Positions 17,122-24,361 of a DNA stretch of 64,000 nucleotides are shown here, in pieces. The stretch covers positions 2,108,001 to 2,172,000 of the forward strand of contig JBAGRR010000001.1 of NCBI GenBank assembly GCA_036924835.1, in the 5' to 3' direction. Source of the DNA: Nitrobacteraceae bacterium AZCC 1564. Lineage in GTDB: Bacteria > Pseudomonadota > Alphaproteobacteria > Rhizobiales > Xanthobacteraceae. How positions within the stretch are numbered: position 1 is the first letter of the stretch; the number at the start of each line of letters is the position of its first letter. The notes under the pieces are model-generated. The model was not told the origin of the DNA. It worked only from the letters and a program-made list of their open reading frames with translations, and did no database searches. A program made the translations under genes and the position numbers.

Positions 17122-18516
17122 ATGAGATCCTCTCGCCAATTCCTCGTCCGAACCGCCGCAGCGCTCGGCTTTTTGCTGTCCCCTGCCGTTGCTCAGTCGG
17201 TCACTGCACAAACGGGCACCCGCCCCGCGACGTTCACGCTGAATAACGGGTTGAACGTCATCGTCATTCCAGATCACCGCACGCCGGTGGTGACACAGAT
17301 GATCTGGTACAAGGTTGGATCTGCCGACGAGACGCCCGGCAAATCCGGACTAGCGCACTTCCTCGAACACCTGATGTTCAAAGGCACCGAAGCCCATCCC
17401 GCCGGTGAATTCTCGGGGGTCATTGCGCGGATCGGCGGCAACGAGAACGCCTTCACATCCACGGATTACACGGCCTATTTCCAGCGCGTGCCGCGCGATC
17501 AGCTCGCGACCATGATGACGTTCGAGGCGGATCGTATGACCGGCCTTGTTCTGAAGGACGAAAACGTCCTGCCGGAACGCGATGTTGTGCTGGAAGAGTA
17601 CAACATGCGCGTGGCGAACAATCCCGATGCACGGCTAACTGAACAGATCATGGCGGCGCTGTATCTCAATCACCCCTATGGCCGCCCCGTCATCGGGTGG
17701 CGTGGAGAAATCGAGAAGCTCAACCGCGAAGACGCGCTGGCGTTCTACAAGCGCTTCTACGCGCCTAACAACGCCACGTTGGTGATCGCTGGAGATGTCA
17801 CCGTGGACGAAATCCGCCCGACCATCGAGGCGACCTACGGCAAGGTGCCGCCGCAGCCATCCATTCCGGCGCACCGTGTTCGGCCGCAGGAGCCGCCTCC
17901 CGCAGCTCCGCGCACTGTAACGCTTGCCGATCCGCGCGTCGAACAGCCCACCATGCGCCGCTACTATCTGGTCCCGTCCGCCGTATCGGCTGCGCCTGCA
18001 GAAAGCGCCGCGCTCGAAGTGCTCGCGCAATTGATGGGCAGCGGCAGCAATTCATATCTCTATCGTGCACTGGTGGTGGACAAGCCGCTCGCGGTCAGTG
18101 CGGGTGCCTGGTATCAGGGCACGGCAATCGATCCCTCTCAATTCGGCATCTCCGCGTCGCCCAAGCCCGGCGTGGAGTTCTCGCAACTTGAGCAAGGTAT
18201 CGACGCGGTCATTGCTGAACTTGCGAAGAATCCGGTGCCCGCCGCCGATCTTGAACGCGTGAAAACGCAAATGATCGCGGAAGCGATCTACGCGCAAGAC
18301 AGCCAAACCACGCTGGCACGCTGGTATGGCGCAGCGGTGACCGTTGGTCTCGGTGTCGACGACATCAGAAGCTGGCCGGATCGCGTGCGCGCTGTCACAG
18401 CCGAGCAGGTTCGTGACGCAGCGCGGACTTGGCTCGAAAAGAAACGTTCGGTCACCGGCTACCTGATCAAGGATACAACCGCGACAACCGCCAAGCGTGA
18501 GGAGAGACGTTCGTGA
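17122..18516 (+). CDS. M16B zinc metallopeptidase, catalytic subunit
   Basis: 464 residues from ATG 17122. A signal peptide (hydrophobic to about residue 25, AVAQ or TAQ cleavage) places it in the periplasm. The inverted zinc motif is HFLEH (His79, Glu82, His83), and the third ligand is in VVLEEYNM. VKPFDKP-like arginine/tyrosine motifs of the partner subunit are absent, as expected for the active half. The second M16 gene overlaps by GTGA (18513-18516), so the two are translated together and should form a heterodimer, as known for M16B pairs in proteobacteria. Substrates are unknown; peptide clearance in the envelope is the usual assumption. Confidence 0.9.
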   Translation: MRSSRQFLVRTAAALGFLLSPAVAQSVTAQTGTRPATFTLNNGLNVIVIPDHRTPVVTQMIWYKVGSADETPGKSGLAHFLEHLMFKGTEAHPAGEFSGVIARIGGNENAFTSTDYTAYFQRVPRDQLATMMTFEADRMTGLVLKDENVLPERDVVLEEYNMRVANNPDARLTEQIMAALYLNHPYGRPVIGWRGEIEKLNREDALAFYKRFYAPNNATLVIAGDVTVDEIRPTIEATYGKVPPQPSIPAHRVRPQEPPPAAPRTVTLADPRVEQPTMRRYYLVPSAVSAAPAESAALEVLAQLMGSGSNSYLYRALVVDKPLAVSAGAWYQGTAIDPSQFGISASPKPGVEFSQLEQGIDAVIAELAKNPVPAADLERVKTQMIAEAIYAQDSQTTLARWYGAAVTVGLGVDDIRSWPDRVRAVTAEQVRDAARTWLEKKRSVTGYLIKDTTATTAKREERRS

Positions 18517-19880
18517 TCACCACACGCCGTGACCTGGCCCGCATCGCAGCCGCGCTTGTCGTCGCCGCAACATCACTTTTCGCCGCCTCCGATCCGGCGT
18601 GCGCCGCGACGAAAATCCAGCGCCTGATCTCTCCGGGCGGGATCGAAGCATGGTTCGTGCAGGACGCCACCGTTCCCCTGGTGGCGATGGAATACGCCTT
18701 CATCGGTGGATCGACGCAGGATACGGCCGACAAACAGGGTATCGGCAGCTTCACCGCCAACATGCTTGATGAAGGCGCCGGCGACCTCGACAGCAAAGCG
18801 TTCCACGAGCGACTGGAGCGTCGTGCCATCACGATGAACTTTTCGGTCACCCGCGATTATTTCCGCGGCTCCATGCGCATGCTGAAGGACGACAGCGGCG
18901 AAGCCTTTGACCTCCTACGCTTAGCGCTCACCTCTCCGCGGTTCGATGCCGAACCGCTGGAGCGCGTTCGCTCGCAGATGATCTCGAATGCGCGCCGCGA
19001 GACCACGAACCCCGTTGCCATCGCGGGTCATCGCTTCTGGGAACAAGCTTACGGGACGCACCCTTATGCATGGCGACCAAACGGCACGGTGGAGAGCCTT
19101 ACAGCCATTCAGGCTGCGGACCTTAAAAATTATGCGCAGCGCATCTTGGCGAAAGATACCCTGAAGGTTGCTGTCATCGGCGATATTGACGCCGAAACTC
19201 TCGGCAAGCTGCTCGACAAGACATTCGGAGCGCTTCCCGCCAAGGCAAACCTCAACCCGGTCCCCGCAACCAGCGCGGCGAAGCCCCCGCAGCATGCATT
19301 TGTCGTGCTGGATGTACCGCAGACCTCCATCAATTTTGGGGGCCCTGGCATCGCGCGCAACGATCCAGACTTCATGGCCGCCTATATCGTGAACCACATC
19401 CTAGGCGGCGGCACCCTTTCGTCGCGACTTTACAAGGAAGTGCGCGAGAAGCGCGGCCTTGCTTATTCCGTGTCACAATCCCTGATCTGGATGAACAAAT
19501 CGTCGGTTTTTGCCGGGGCCACCGCCACTCGCGCGGACAAAGCAACCGAGACCCTCGACACCATCACCAGTGAGATCGCGCGAATGGGCCGCGAGGGCCC
19601 AACGCAGCAGGAATTGGACGGGGCGAAATCCTATCTCAAGGGATCGCAGATGCTGGCGCTCGATACCTCGTCAAAGCTCGCAAGCGCACTCGTGCAGTAT
19701 CAGCTCGACAACCTCGGCATCGACTACATCGAAAAACGCAATGCAATCGTCGATGCGGTGACGCTGGATGATGCCAAGCGCGTCGCGAAACGCATCTGGG
19801 GCCAGGGCCTGCTGAGCGTCAGCGTCGGCCGCGCCTCGCAAGCAACTGCCGAGCCGGCCGTACCCGCCAAGGCGAACTAG
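18513..19880 (+). CDS. M16B peptidase-like protein, non-catalytic partner
   Basis: 455 residues starting with GTG that overlaps the stop of the catalytic subunit. A signal peptide ending near ACAAT is present. The HXXEH motif is missing: the equivalent place reads SFTANMLDEGAG. The Arg/Tyr pair used for substrate binding is kept in LYKEVREKRGLAYSV. This division of labour matches characterised M16B heterodimers. The stop codon TAG (19878-19880) is formed by the terminal CTAG of repeat element C, so the reading frame ends exactly at the element border. The C-terminal AEPAVPAKAN may therefore be slightly shortened or altered relative to the ancestor. Confidence 0.9.
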   Translation: MITTRRDLARIAAALVVAATSLFAASDPACAATKIQRLISPGGIEAWFVQDATVPLVAMEYAFIGGSTQDTADKQGIGSFTANMLDEGAGDLDSKAFHERLERRAITMNFSVTRDYFRGSMRMLKDDSGEAFDLLRLALTSPRFDAEPLERVRSQMISNARRETTNPVAIAGHRFWEQAYGTHPYAWRPNGTVESLTAIQAADLKNYAQRILAKDTLKVAVIGDIDAETLGKLLDKTFGALPAKANLNPVPATSAAKPPQHAFVVLDVPQTSINFGGPGIARNDPDFMAAYIVNHILGGGTLSSRLYKEVREKRGLAYSVSQSLIWMNKSSVFAGATATRADKATETLDTITSEIARMGREGPTQQELDGAKSYLKGSQMLALDTSSKLASALVQYQLDNLGIDYIEKRNAIVDAVTLDDAKRVAKRIWGQGLLSVSVGRASQATAEPAVPAKAN

Positions 19881-20008
19881 TGTGGTGGTTCAGAAGTTCG
19901 CTTTATCTTCCAGCGAACTTCTGAACCTAAGCCACAGGAGTGCTGCGGATTTGAAGTTCTTCCGAGTGAAGCCGCAAGCTTGTGCGAACTTCGGAATCGG
20001 GACACTAG
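19877..20008. repeat. CTAG hairpin element, copy C (mosaic)
   Basis: It opens with a complete GTGG hairpin (19877-about 19935; perfect 15-bp stem GGTTCAGAAGTTCGC, 19887-19901 with 19913-19927). The next part matches the left half of the third hairpin type seen in copy E (GGATTTGAAGTTCTTC, then a GTGAAGCCGCAAGC loop). It then switches to the right half of a GTCC hairpin (GCGAACTTCGGAATCG, GGGACACTAG). So it is a junction of two half-hairpins with the normal linker lost. Its end CTAGs supply the TAG stop codons of the M16 gene on one side and the LysE gene on the other. Confidence 0.9.
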
Positions 20009-20637
20009 CGCACCTCGATCATCGCCACGCGAATACCGAGATAGACAAACAGCGCGCCAAGTGAGCGGTTGATCCACGCAACCGTTCTCCCTGCCTGTCT
20101 CGCACGGTATACAGCTTTCGCTGCAACGAGCGCTACGCCACAATTCCACAGCGTGCCGTTGACGTTGAAAATGATCCCCAACACTGCAAAAGCAAGCGCC
20201 TTGTGAGGTGAATCGGCGGCGACGAACTGTGGCAGAAACGCCAGAAAGAACAGCGCGACTTTCGGGTTTAGCGCATTGGTGAGCACGCCCTGCCAGAACA
20301 CGGTCCGCAGGCTGGCTGGCCCTTCGCGGTCCGGCGTTACGTTCGCCATCCCATCACTGAGCACCATCCGAACGCCCACGTAACAAAGATAAATCGCTCC
20401 GATCAGCTTCACGATTGCAAAAGCTGTCGATGATGCAGCCAGGAGCGCCGACAGACCGATGGCGGCCGCGAAGACATGCACAAGGCAGCCACAACAAATA
20501 CCGAGTGCCGCGACGATGCCGCCACGCCAGCCGAGCTGAATGCTGCGGCCGACGATGTAGGCCGTATCGGGACCGGGCGTAACGTTCAGAAGAAAGCCGG
20601 AGAGAACGAACAGCCAGAGATCATGAATACCGAGCAT
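20005..20637 (-). CDS. LysE/RhtB family amino-acid exporter
   Basis: 210 residues, five to six hydrophobic segments, the usual size for the family. The N-terminal NVTPGPDTAYIVGRSIQLGWRGG block is the LysE signature, and TNALNPKVALFFLAFLPQF is the second conserved region. It should export an amino acid or related metabolite across the inner membrane; the substrate is unknown. Its stop codon TAG (20007-20005) is the CTAG end of element C. It is divergent from the GNAT gene across 61 bp, which must hold both promoters. Confidence 0.88.
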   Translation of the reverse strand: MLGIHDLWLFVLSGFLLNVTPGPDTAYIVGRSIQLGWRGGIVAALGICCGCLVHVFAAAIGLSALLAASSTAFAIVKLIGAIYLCYVGVRMVLSDGMANVTPDREGPASLRTVFWQGVLTNALNPKVALFFLAFLPQFVAADSPHKALAFAVLGIIFNVNGTLWNCGVALVAAKAVYRARQAGRTVAWINRSLGALFVYLGIRVAMIEVR

Positions 20638-20698
20638 CTTTCACCTGCGTCCTGATGCGGTAAGCTGTACATCACATAATAGCAAGCAGGCTTCCGTC

Positions 20699-21148
20699 AT
20701 GATTCGTCTCGCCCGCGCTCAAGATGCTGCCGTTGTAGCGGCAATCGTTCATGCGGCCTATGTGGTCTATCTGCCGCGCATCGGACAAAAGCCCGGCCCC
20801 ATGCTCGATGACTACGACGAGCTGGTGGCGCAGGGCCGTGTGTTCGTTCTCGAAGATGGTGCACGGATTGAAGGTCTCGTCGTGCTTATCCCCGAAGACA
20901 AGACGATGTTGCTCGATAACGTCGCCGTCCGTCCCGAAGCGCAGGGCAAGGGATATGGCAACCGACTGATCGCATTCGCCGAAGAACAGGCGCGGGCCGC
21001 AGGCTACAATGCTCTTCGGCTGTTCACTCACGAACTGATGACGGAAAACCAGGCGCGCTACAAATATCTTGGATTTGTCGAAACCCACCGCGGCGAGGAA
21101 AGAGGTCTGAAGCGTGTTTACATGACCAAAGCACTCGACCGCCGCTAG
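20699..21148 (+). CDS. GNAT-family N-acetyltransferase
   Basis: 149 residues, a single GNAT domain. The acetyl-CoA pyrophosphate-binding motif A is LLDNVAVRPEAQGKGYGNRLI. The beta-6 region YKYLGFVETHRG and the end RVYMTKAL are typical of small-molecule acetyltransferases. No substrate can be inferred. It is divergent from the LysE exporter gene and faces the frameshifted hydrolase gene 11 bp away, so its transcript ends close to or inside that gene. Confidence 0.85.
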   Translation: MIRLARAQDAAVVAAIVHAAYVVYLPRIGQKPGPMLDDYDELVAQGRVFVLEDGARIEGLVVLIPEDKTMLLDNVAVRPEAQGKGYGNRLIAFAEEQARAAGYNALRLFTHELMTENQARYKYLGFVETHRGEERGLKRVYMTKALDRR

Positions 21149-21159
21149 CTGAACCGCAG

Positions 21160-22108
21160 CTAGCCGAACAACGGGGTACCCGGTACGAAGGCGTCGAAGG
21201 CAGCCCAGAACTGCTGGCGGTAACGATCCTGCTCCTGCAGGATTTCGTGTTTGGAGCCGGGAATGACGAGATGCGCCCCCGCGCGCAGATGATAGGCGAA
21301 TTCCTCGATCGCCGCGGTGGAAACGATCGTATCGTCACTCGCCGCAAGCATCAAAATCGGCTGGCGGATGCGGGATGGATAGTCCAGCGCGCGAAAATCC
21401 ATCATCGCCTTGAACGCGGAATCCGCCCACGCCACCGTGGGGGACGCAATACCGAGCGTCGGGTCCTCCTCGAGAGATCGCAGCATTGCGCGCATAGCGA
21501 ACCGGGTCGGATGTCAGAGGATTGCCGATAAAGCCGTTCGTTCCGACCAGCTTCCCGTTGCCGCCGGGTACATAGTTGCCTCCCATGCCAAGCCAGCGCA
21601 GTCCACGCACCAGCATCCGGGTCGGCGCCTTCATGCTTAGGCCGGGCAGATCGATCATCGGCGCCGAGAGGATGATGCGGTCGAACCAGCGCTTACCGGA
21701 GCGCGCCACGCGAAGGAGGACTGCGCCACCCATCGAATGCGCCAACGCAAAGTAAGGTGGCGGGCAATCCGGCAGCATGATCTGCTGGACGAAGGTCTCG
21801 ACATCGATCTCAAAATCGGAAAATCGGCGCACGTAGCCCTTCCGCGGATCGCGCAATTGCCGCGATGAATGGCCCTGCCCCCGCCAGTCGATCATCGCGA
21901 CAGCGAAGCCGCGCTCGCGAAGGTCACGCACCGTCTCGAAATATTTCTCGATGCATTCTGCCCGCCCAGTAAAGACGCAAACAGTGCCCTTGCGGTTGGC
22001 GGGCGGCTGCCACCGCGCGAACCGCAGCTCAGCGCCATCAGGCGTCTTGATGGTGCCGCTCACGACGTTGTCGGGCACGGGATTGGACGGCGTGGAAACG
22101 AGCGTCAT
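21160..22108 (-). pseudogene. PldB-like lysophospholipase (alpha/beta hydrolase), frameshifted
   Basis: Two frames together make one lysophospholipase-type hydrolase. The first (from 22108) has DWRGQGHS and the nucleophile elbow LAHSMGGAVLL, and reads on to SDPVRYARNAA. The second carries LEEDPTLGI, the catalytic Asp region LAASDDTIV and the His region GSKHEIL. The switch lies at a (TC)3 run (plus-strand GAGAGA, 21472-21477). Restoring one TC pair gives RNAAISLEEDPTLGI, an unbroken protein of about 316 residues. All triad residues survive, so the lesion is recent, a slippage event, or a sequencing error. An intact gene would encode a cytoplasmic or membrane-associated esterase. Confidence 0.8.
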
Positions 22109-22183
22109 TGGCGGGACCAGCGGGACAAATAAATCGTAAAAACCGGCAGGAAACGGGGAACAAAAAAGAGAGGTCGAATCCCT

Positions 22184-22211
22184 CTTGAACGCCCGAAGAC
22201 CCCTCCCATAT
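22184..22211 (+). promoter_or_regulatory. Sigma-32 (RpoH) heat-shock promoter of hsp20
   Basis: CTTGAA (22184-22189), 15 bp, then CCCATAT (22205-22211) closely match the sigma-32 consensus CTTGAA-N13-17-CCCATnT. Transcription from about 22220 would give a leader of about 175 nt that includes the ROSE-type thermometer. Confidence 0.75.
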
Positions 22212-22249
22212 CAGTTTCGTGCAGGCCTCTCTAGGCTGCACGCAGAACG

Positions 22250-22394
22250 AAAACCCGGCCCAATGGCGGGTTGTCTGCTCTTTGAACCAAAGAGTGGCGC
22301 GTTGTGCATGCGAGACTGGTTTCTCGGACGAGTTTCTTGGACGAGGCTGTCACGCCTGAAGAACGCGCTAGTCGCTCATTAGGAGGACTAAAAC
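22250..22394 (+). promoter_or_regulatory. ROSE-type RNA thermometer in the hsp20 leader
   Basis: Consecutive hairpins fill the leader: AACCCG/CGGGTT (from 22252), CTCTTTG/(c)AAAGAG (from about 22278), and a last one in which TAGTC (22369-22373) pairs with GACTA (22386-22390). Inside the last hairpin, TCGCT lies opposite AGGAGG, the Shine-Dalgarno sequence. U-[U/C]-GCU facing AGGA is the signature of ROSE elements, which melt on heating to free the ribosome binding site of small heat-shock genes in Bradyrhizobium and relatives. Position, signature and the sigma-32 promoter agree. Exact boundaries of the 5' hairpins are approximate. Confidence 0.83.
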
Positions 22395-22859
22395 ATGCGT
22401 ACTTTTGATCTCACCCCGTTCTATCGTTCCACTGTTGGCTTTGACCGCCTGTTTTCGCTGCTTGATCAAGTAAACGGCGACGGCGCGCCGGGCTATCCGC
22501 CCTACAATATTGAGCGCACCGGCGAGAACGATTTCCGAATTACAGTCGCCGTATCCGGCTTCTCGCAAAATGAAATCTCGATTGTCGCGAAGGAAAACAC
22601 GCTGACAATCAAGGGCGAGAAGGTTGCGAACGAGAACAGCAAAGGCCAGTCCGAGGTGCTCTATCGCGGCATCGCGTCGCGTGCTTTCGAGCGTCAATTC
22701 CAGCTCGCCGACTTCGTGCAAGTGAAGAACGCCTCGCTCGAGAATGGCCTGCTCCATGTGGATCTCGTCCGCGAGATTCCGGAGGCCGCCAAGCCCCGCC
22801 AGATTCCGATCACGACATCGGCTTCTGCGTCACAAGTGACCGAGAAGGCTGCGGCCTAA
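22395..22859 (+). CDS. Small heat-shock protein, Hsp20/alpha-crystallin family (class A)
   Basis: 154 residues. The alpha-crystallin domain runs about 37-130, with PPYNIERTGENDFRITVAVSGF at its start and FQLADFVQVKNASLENGLLHVDL carrying the conserved A-x-x-x-N-G-L motif. N-terminal FDLTPFYRSTVGFDRLF matches class A (IbpA-like) proteins of Bradyrhizobium. It forms oligomers that hold unfolding proteins in the cytoplasm. The gene is a single transcription unit: RpoH promoter, ROSE leader, and a strong terminator 35 bp after the stop. The AGGAGG site at 22381-22386 is masked in the thermometer. Confidence 0.95.
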   Translation: MRTFDLTPFYRSTVGFDRLFSLLDQVNGDGAPGYPPYNIERTGENDFRITVAVSGFSQNEISIVAKENTLTIKGEKVANENSKGQSEVLYRGIASRAFERQFQLADFVQVKNASLENGLLHVDLVREIPEAAKPRQIPITTSASASQVTEKAAA

Positions 22860-22893
22860 GCTATCAGCTCATTACCTCCTGTAGACTGCAAAG

Positions 22894-22919
22894 CGCCCCG
22901 ATCCTTCGGGGCGTTTTTT
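22894..22919 (+). terminator. Intrinsic terminator of hsp20
   Basis: CGCCCCG (22894-22900) pairs with CGGGGCG (22907-22913), followed by TTTTTT (22914-22919). Confidence 0.92.
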
Positions 22920-23035
22920 ATTGTCGCAGTGCCTTCGTGGATCGCGTTTGAGGATCTGCATCTGACGACAACGTCGCCCTCACCGAAGTGAGGACGACGC
23001 GTCGCACCTGTCTTCCCCGTCCCAGAACGGAAGCA

Positions 23036-23914
23036 TCAATCCAGTGGCTGCACCGGAGGCATGGCCTGCGTGGGCCAAAGTTTCAGTGTGGAAGCTGTCG
23101 CTGGCGCGGCCGGTGGCGGTGGAGTTGCACCAACGGTCGCAGCCGGCTTTGCCTCCGCGGCCTTGTCCAATGGAGCAACTGCGGCTGGCCGCTCCGCAAC
23201 CGGCGGTCCGACCGGATGCTTTGTCGCGGATGTTGCCGCGGGTTTTGCGGTCTCAGATGGATCGCTCGAAATGGCGGCGGGAGCCGGAGCGGTCGATGGC
23301 GACTGGCTTGTAGCCTTCGGAGCCGCACCATGTGCATTCCCCTTGGCTACGCGTGGAACCGGCGCTGGCGGGCGCGGTGCGCGGCGGTAATCCTGTTGAT
23401 AAAGCGGCGGCCCGGGAGGAGGACTATAAGCGACGACGTCGTCGGCAAGAGCTGGAACGAAGCGCATGATCCGGCCGGTACGAGCATCAATGACCAGCCG
23501 GCCCTCAATACCCCGTGGACCAGCAGCCGCCACCGTATAGACCCAGCCGCGCCGGTTGACCCTTCCGAGCGGCACATAACCTGAGGAGCGGATAATGGTG
23601 ACGACTTGATAAGGCGGCAGCACGGGCCGCGGATACAGCGCCGTTCGCTCACCTCGCATCGGAGGTATCGCCGCGTAGGACTCGCGTTCATAGACCTCTG
23701 GTGCATAGGGCCTCTGCACGCGAGGCGCCGGTGCGTAATACTGCGGGGGCGGCGCGGCTTCTTCCTCAATCGGTGGCGGCGCAGGCACCCGAACATCGTC
23801 CACTGCCGGAAGGTCATCCGCCGCCATTGCAGGCTGTGCAGCTAAGGATGCCAAGACCACGATACCGGCAGCAAAAGCCCGGCACACCAGCCTTTTCCCC
23901 GAGAACAACGCCAT
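23036..23914 (-). CDS. Hypothetical exported Pro/Ala-rich protein
   Basis: 292 residues from ATG 23914, chosen because a signal peptide follows (MALFSGKRLVCRAF, hydrophobic run, AQPAMAAD). GGAG lies about nine bases upstream. Region 30-75 is rich in Pro and Tyr. A conserved-looking core (about 95-160) reads VVTIIRSSGYVPLGRVNRRG and IEGRLVIDARTGRIMRFVP, resembling a small beta domain. The last 120 residues are Pro/Ala/Lys-rich and probably disordered. Proteins of this layout are common in Bradyrhizobium relatives without assigned function; a cell-envelope location is likely. It is divergent from gltB across 447 bp. Confidence 0.75.
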   Translation of the reverse strand: MALFSGKRLVCRAFAAGIVVLASLAAQPAMAADDLPAVDDVRVPAPPPIEEEAAPPPQYYAPAPRVQRPYAPEVYERESYAAIPPMRGERTALYPRPVLPPYQVVTIIRSSGYVPLGRVNRRGWVYTVAAAGPRGIEGRLVIDARTGRIMRFVPALADDVVAYSPPPGPPLYQQDYRRAPRPPAPVPRVAKGNAHGAAPKATSQSPSTAPAPAAISSDPSETAKPAATSATKHPVGPPVAERPAAVAPLDKAAEAKPAATVGATPPPPAAPATASTLKLWPTQAMPPVQPLD

Positions 23915-24361
23915 TACATAAGGCTCCCTTAGTGCCCCCAAGAACCGTTTCCGACCGTTAAGGTCAGTGACGAATGTCCCGTCGGATTTGGGCGGAGCTT
24001 GGGCCAGACAGCGGCGGCTTTGTCTCAATCGCAAGGCAGGCGAATGGGGACGATGTCGACTTTGAGGTATCCCGGCAAGGACTCTGGCGCGCTTGTGTGA
24101 TAGGAAAAAGTTTGGCAATCTCGTGGTTAGGACAGTATCACTGTCCCAATTTTCCGGGGGAGCCCGGCACAGTAGTTGCGAATCTTTCGCAAGACTGACC
24201 AGTAAGCAGGCCGCGTGTGAGCCGGAGACGGCACGAGCGTGCTGCACTTTCGAAAGCAAGGCTCGTCAGATGCGAGCGGTGGCCTTCAGGGTGCCGCAAG
24301 GTCGAAGCTGCGGCCAAAATGGGTTTAAATAGACAGCTTCTAAGGAAGCGTGGGGATAAGA
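23915..24361. other. 447-bp intergenic region upstream of gltB
   Basis: No gene is seen. It contains a palindrome GGACAGtatcaCTGTCC (24130-24146), a sigma-54-like site (24165-24180, listed separately) and GCGAATCTTTCGC (24178-24190). The gltB ribosome binding site GGGGATAAGA ends it. No repeat element of the CTAG family is present. Confidence 0.5.
24165..24180 (+). promoter_or_regulatory. Sigma-54-like (RpoN) promoter upstream of gltB
   Basis: CGGCACAGTAGTTGCG matches the sigma-54 consensus TGGCACG-N4-TTGCW. The invariant GG (24166-24167) and GC (24178-24179) are 12 bp apart, as required. It lies about 180 bp upstream of the start codon. Nitrogen-regulated RpoN/NtrC control of glutamate synthase is plausible, but no NtrC sites were identified, and the -24 T is replaced by C. 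Confidence 0.45.
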
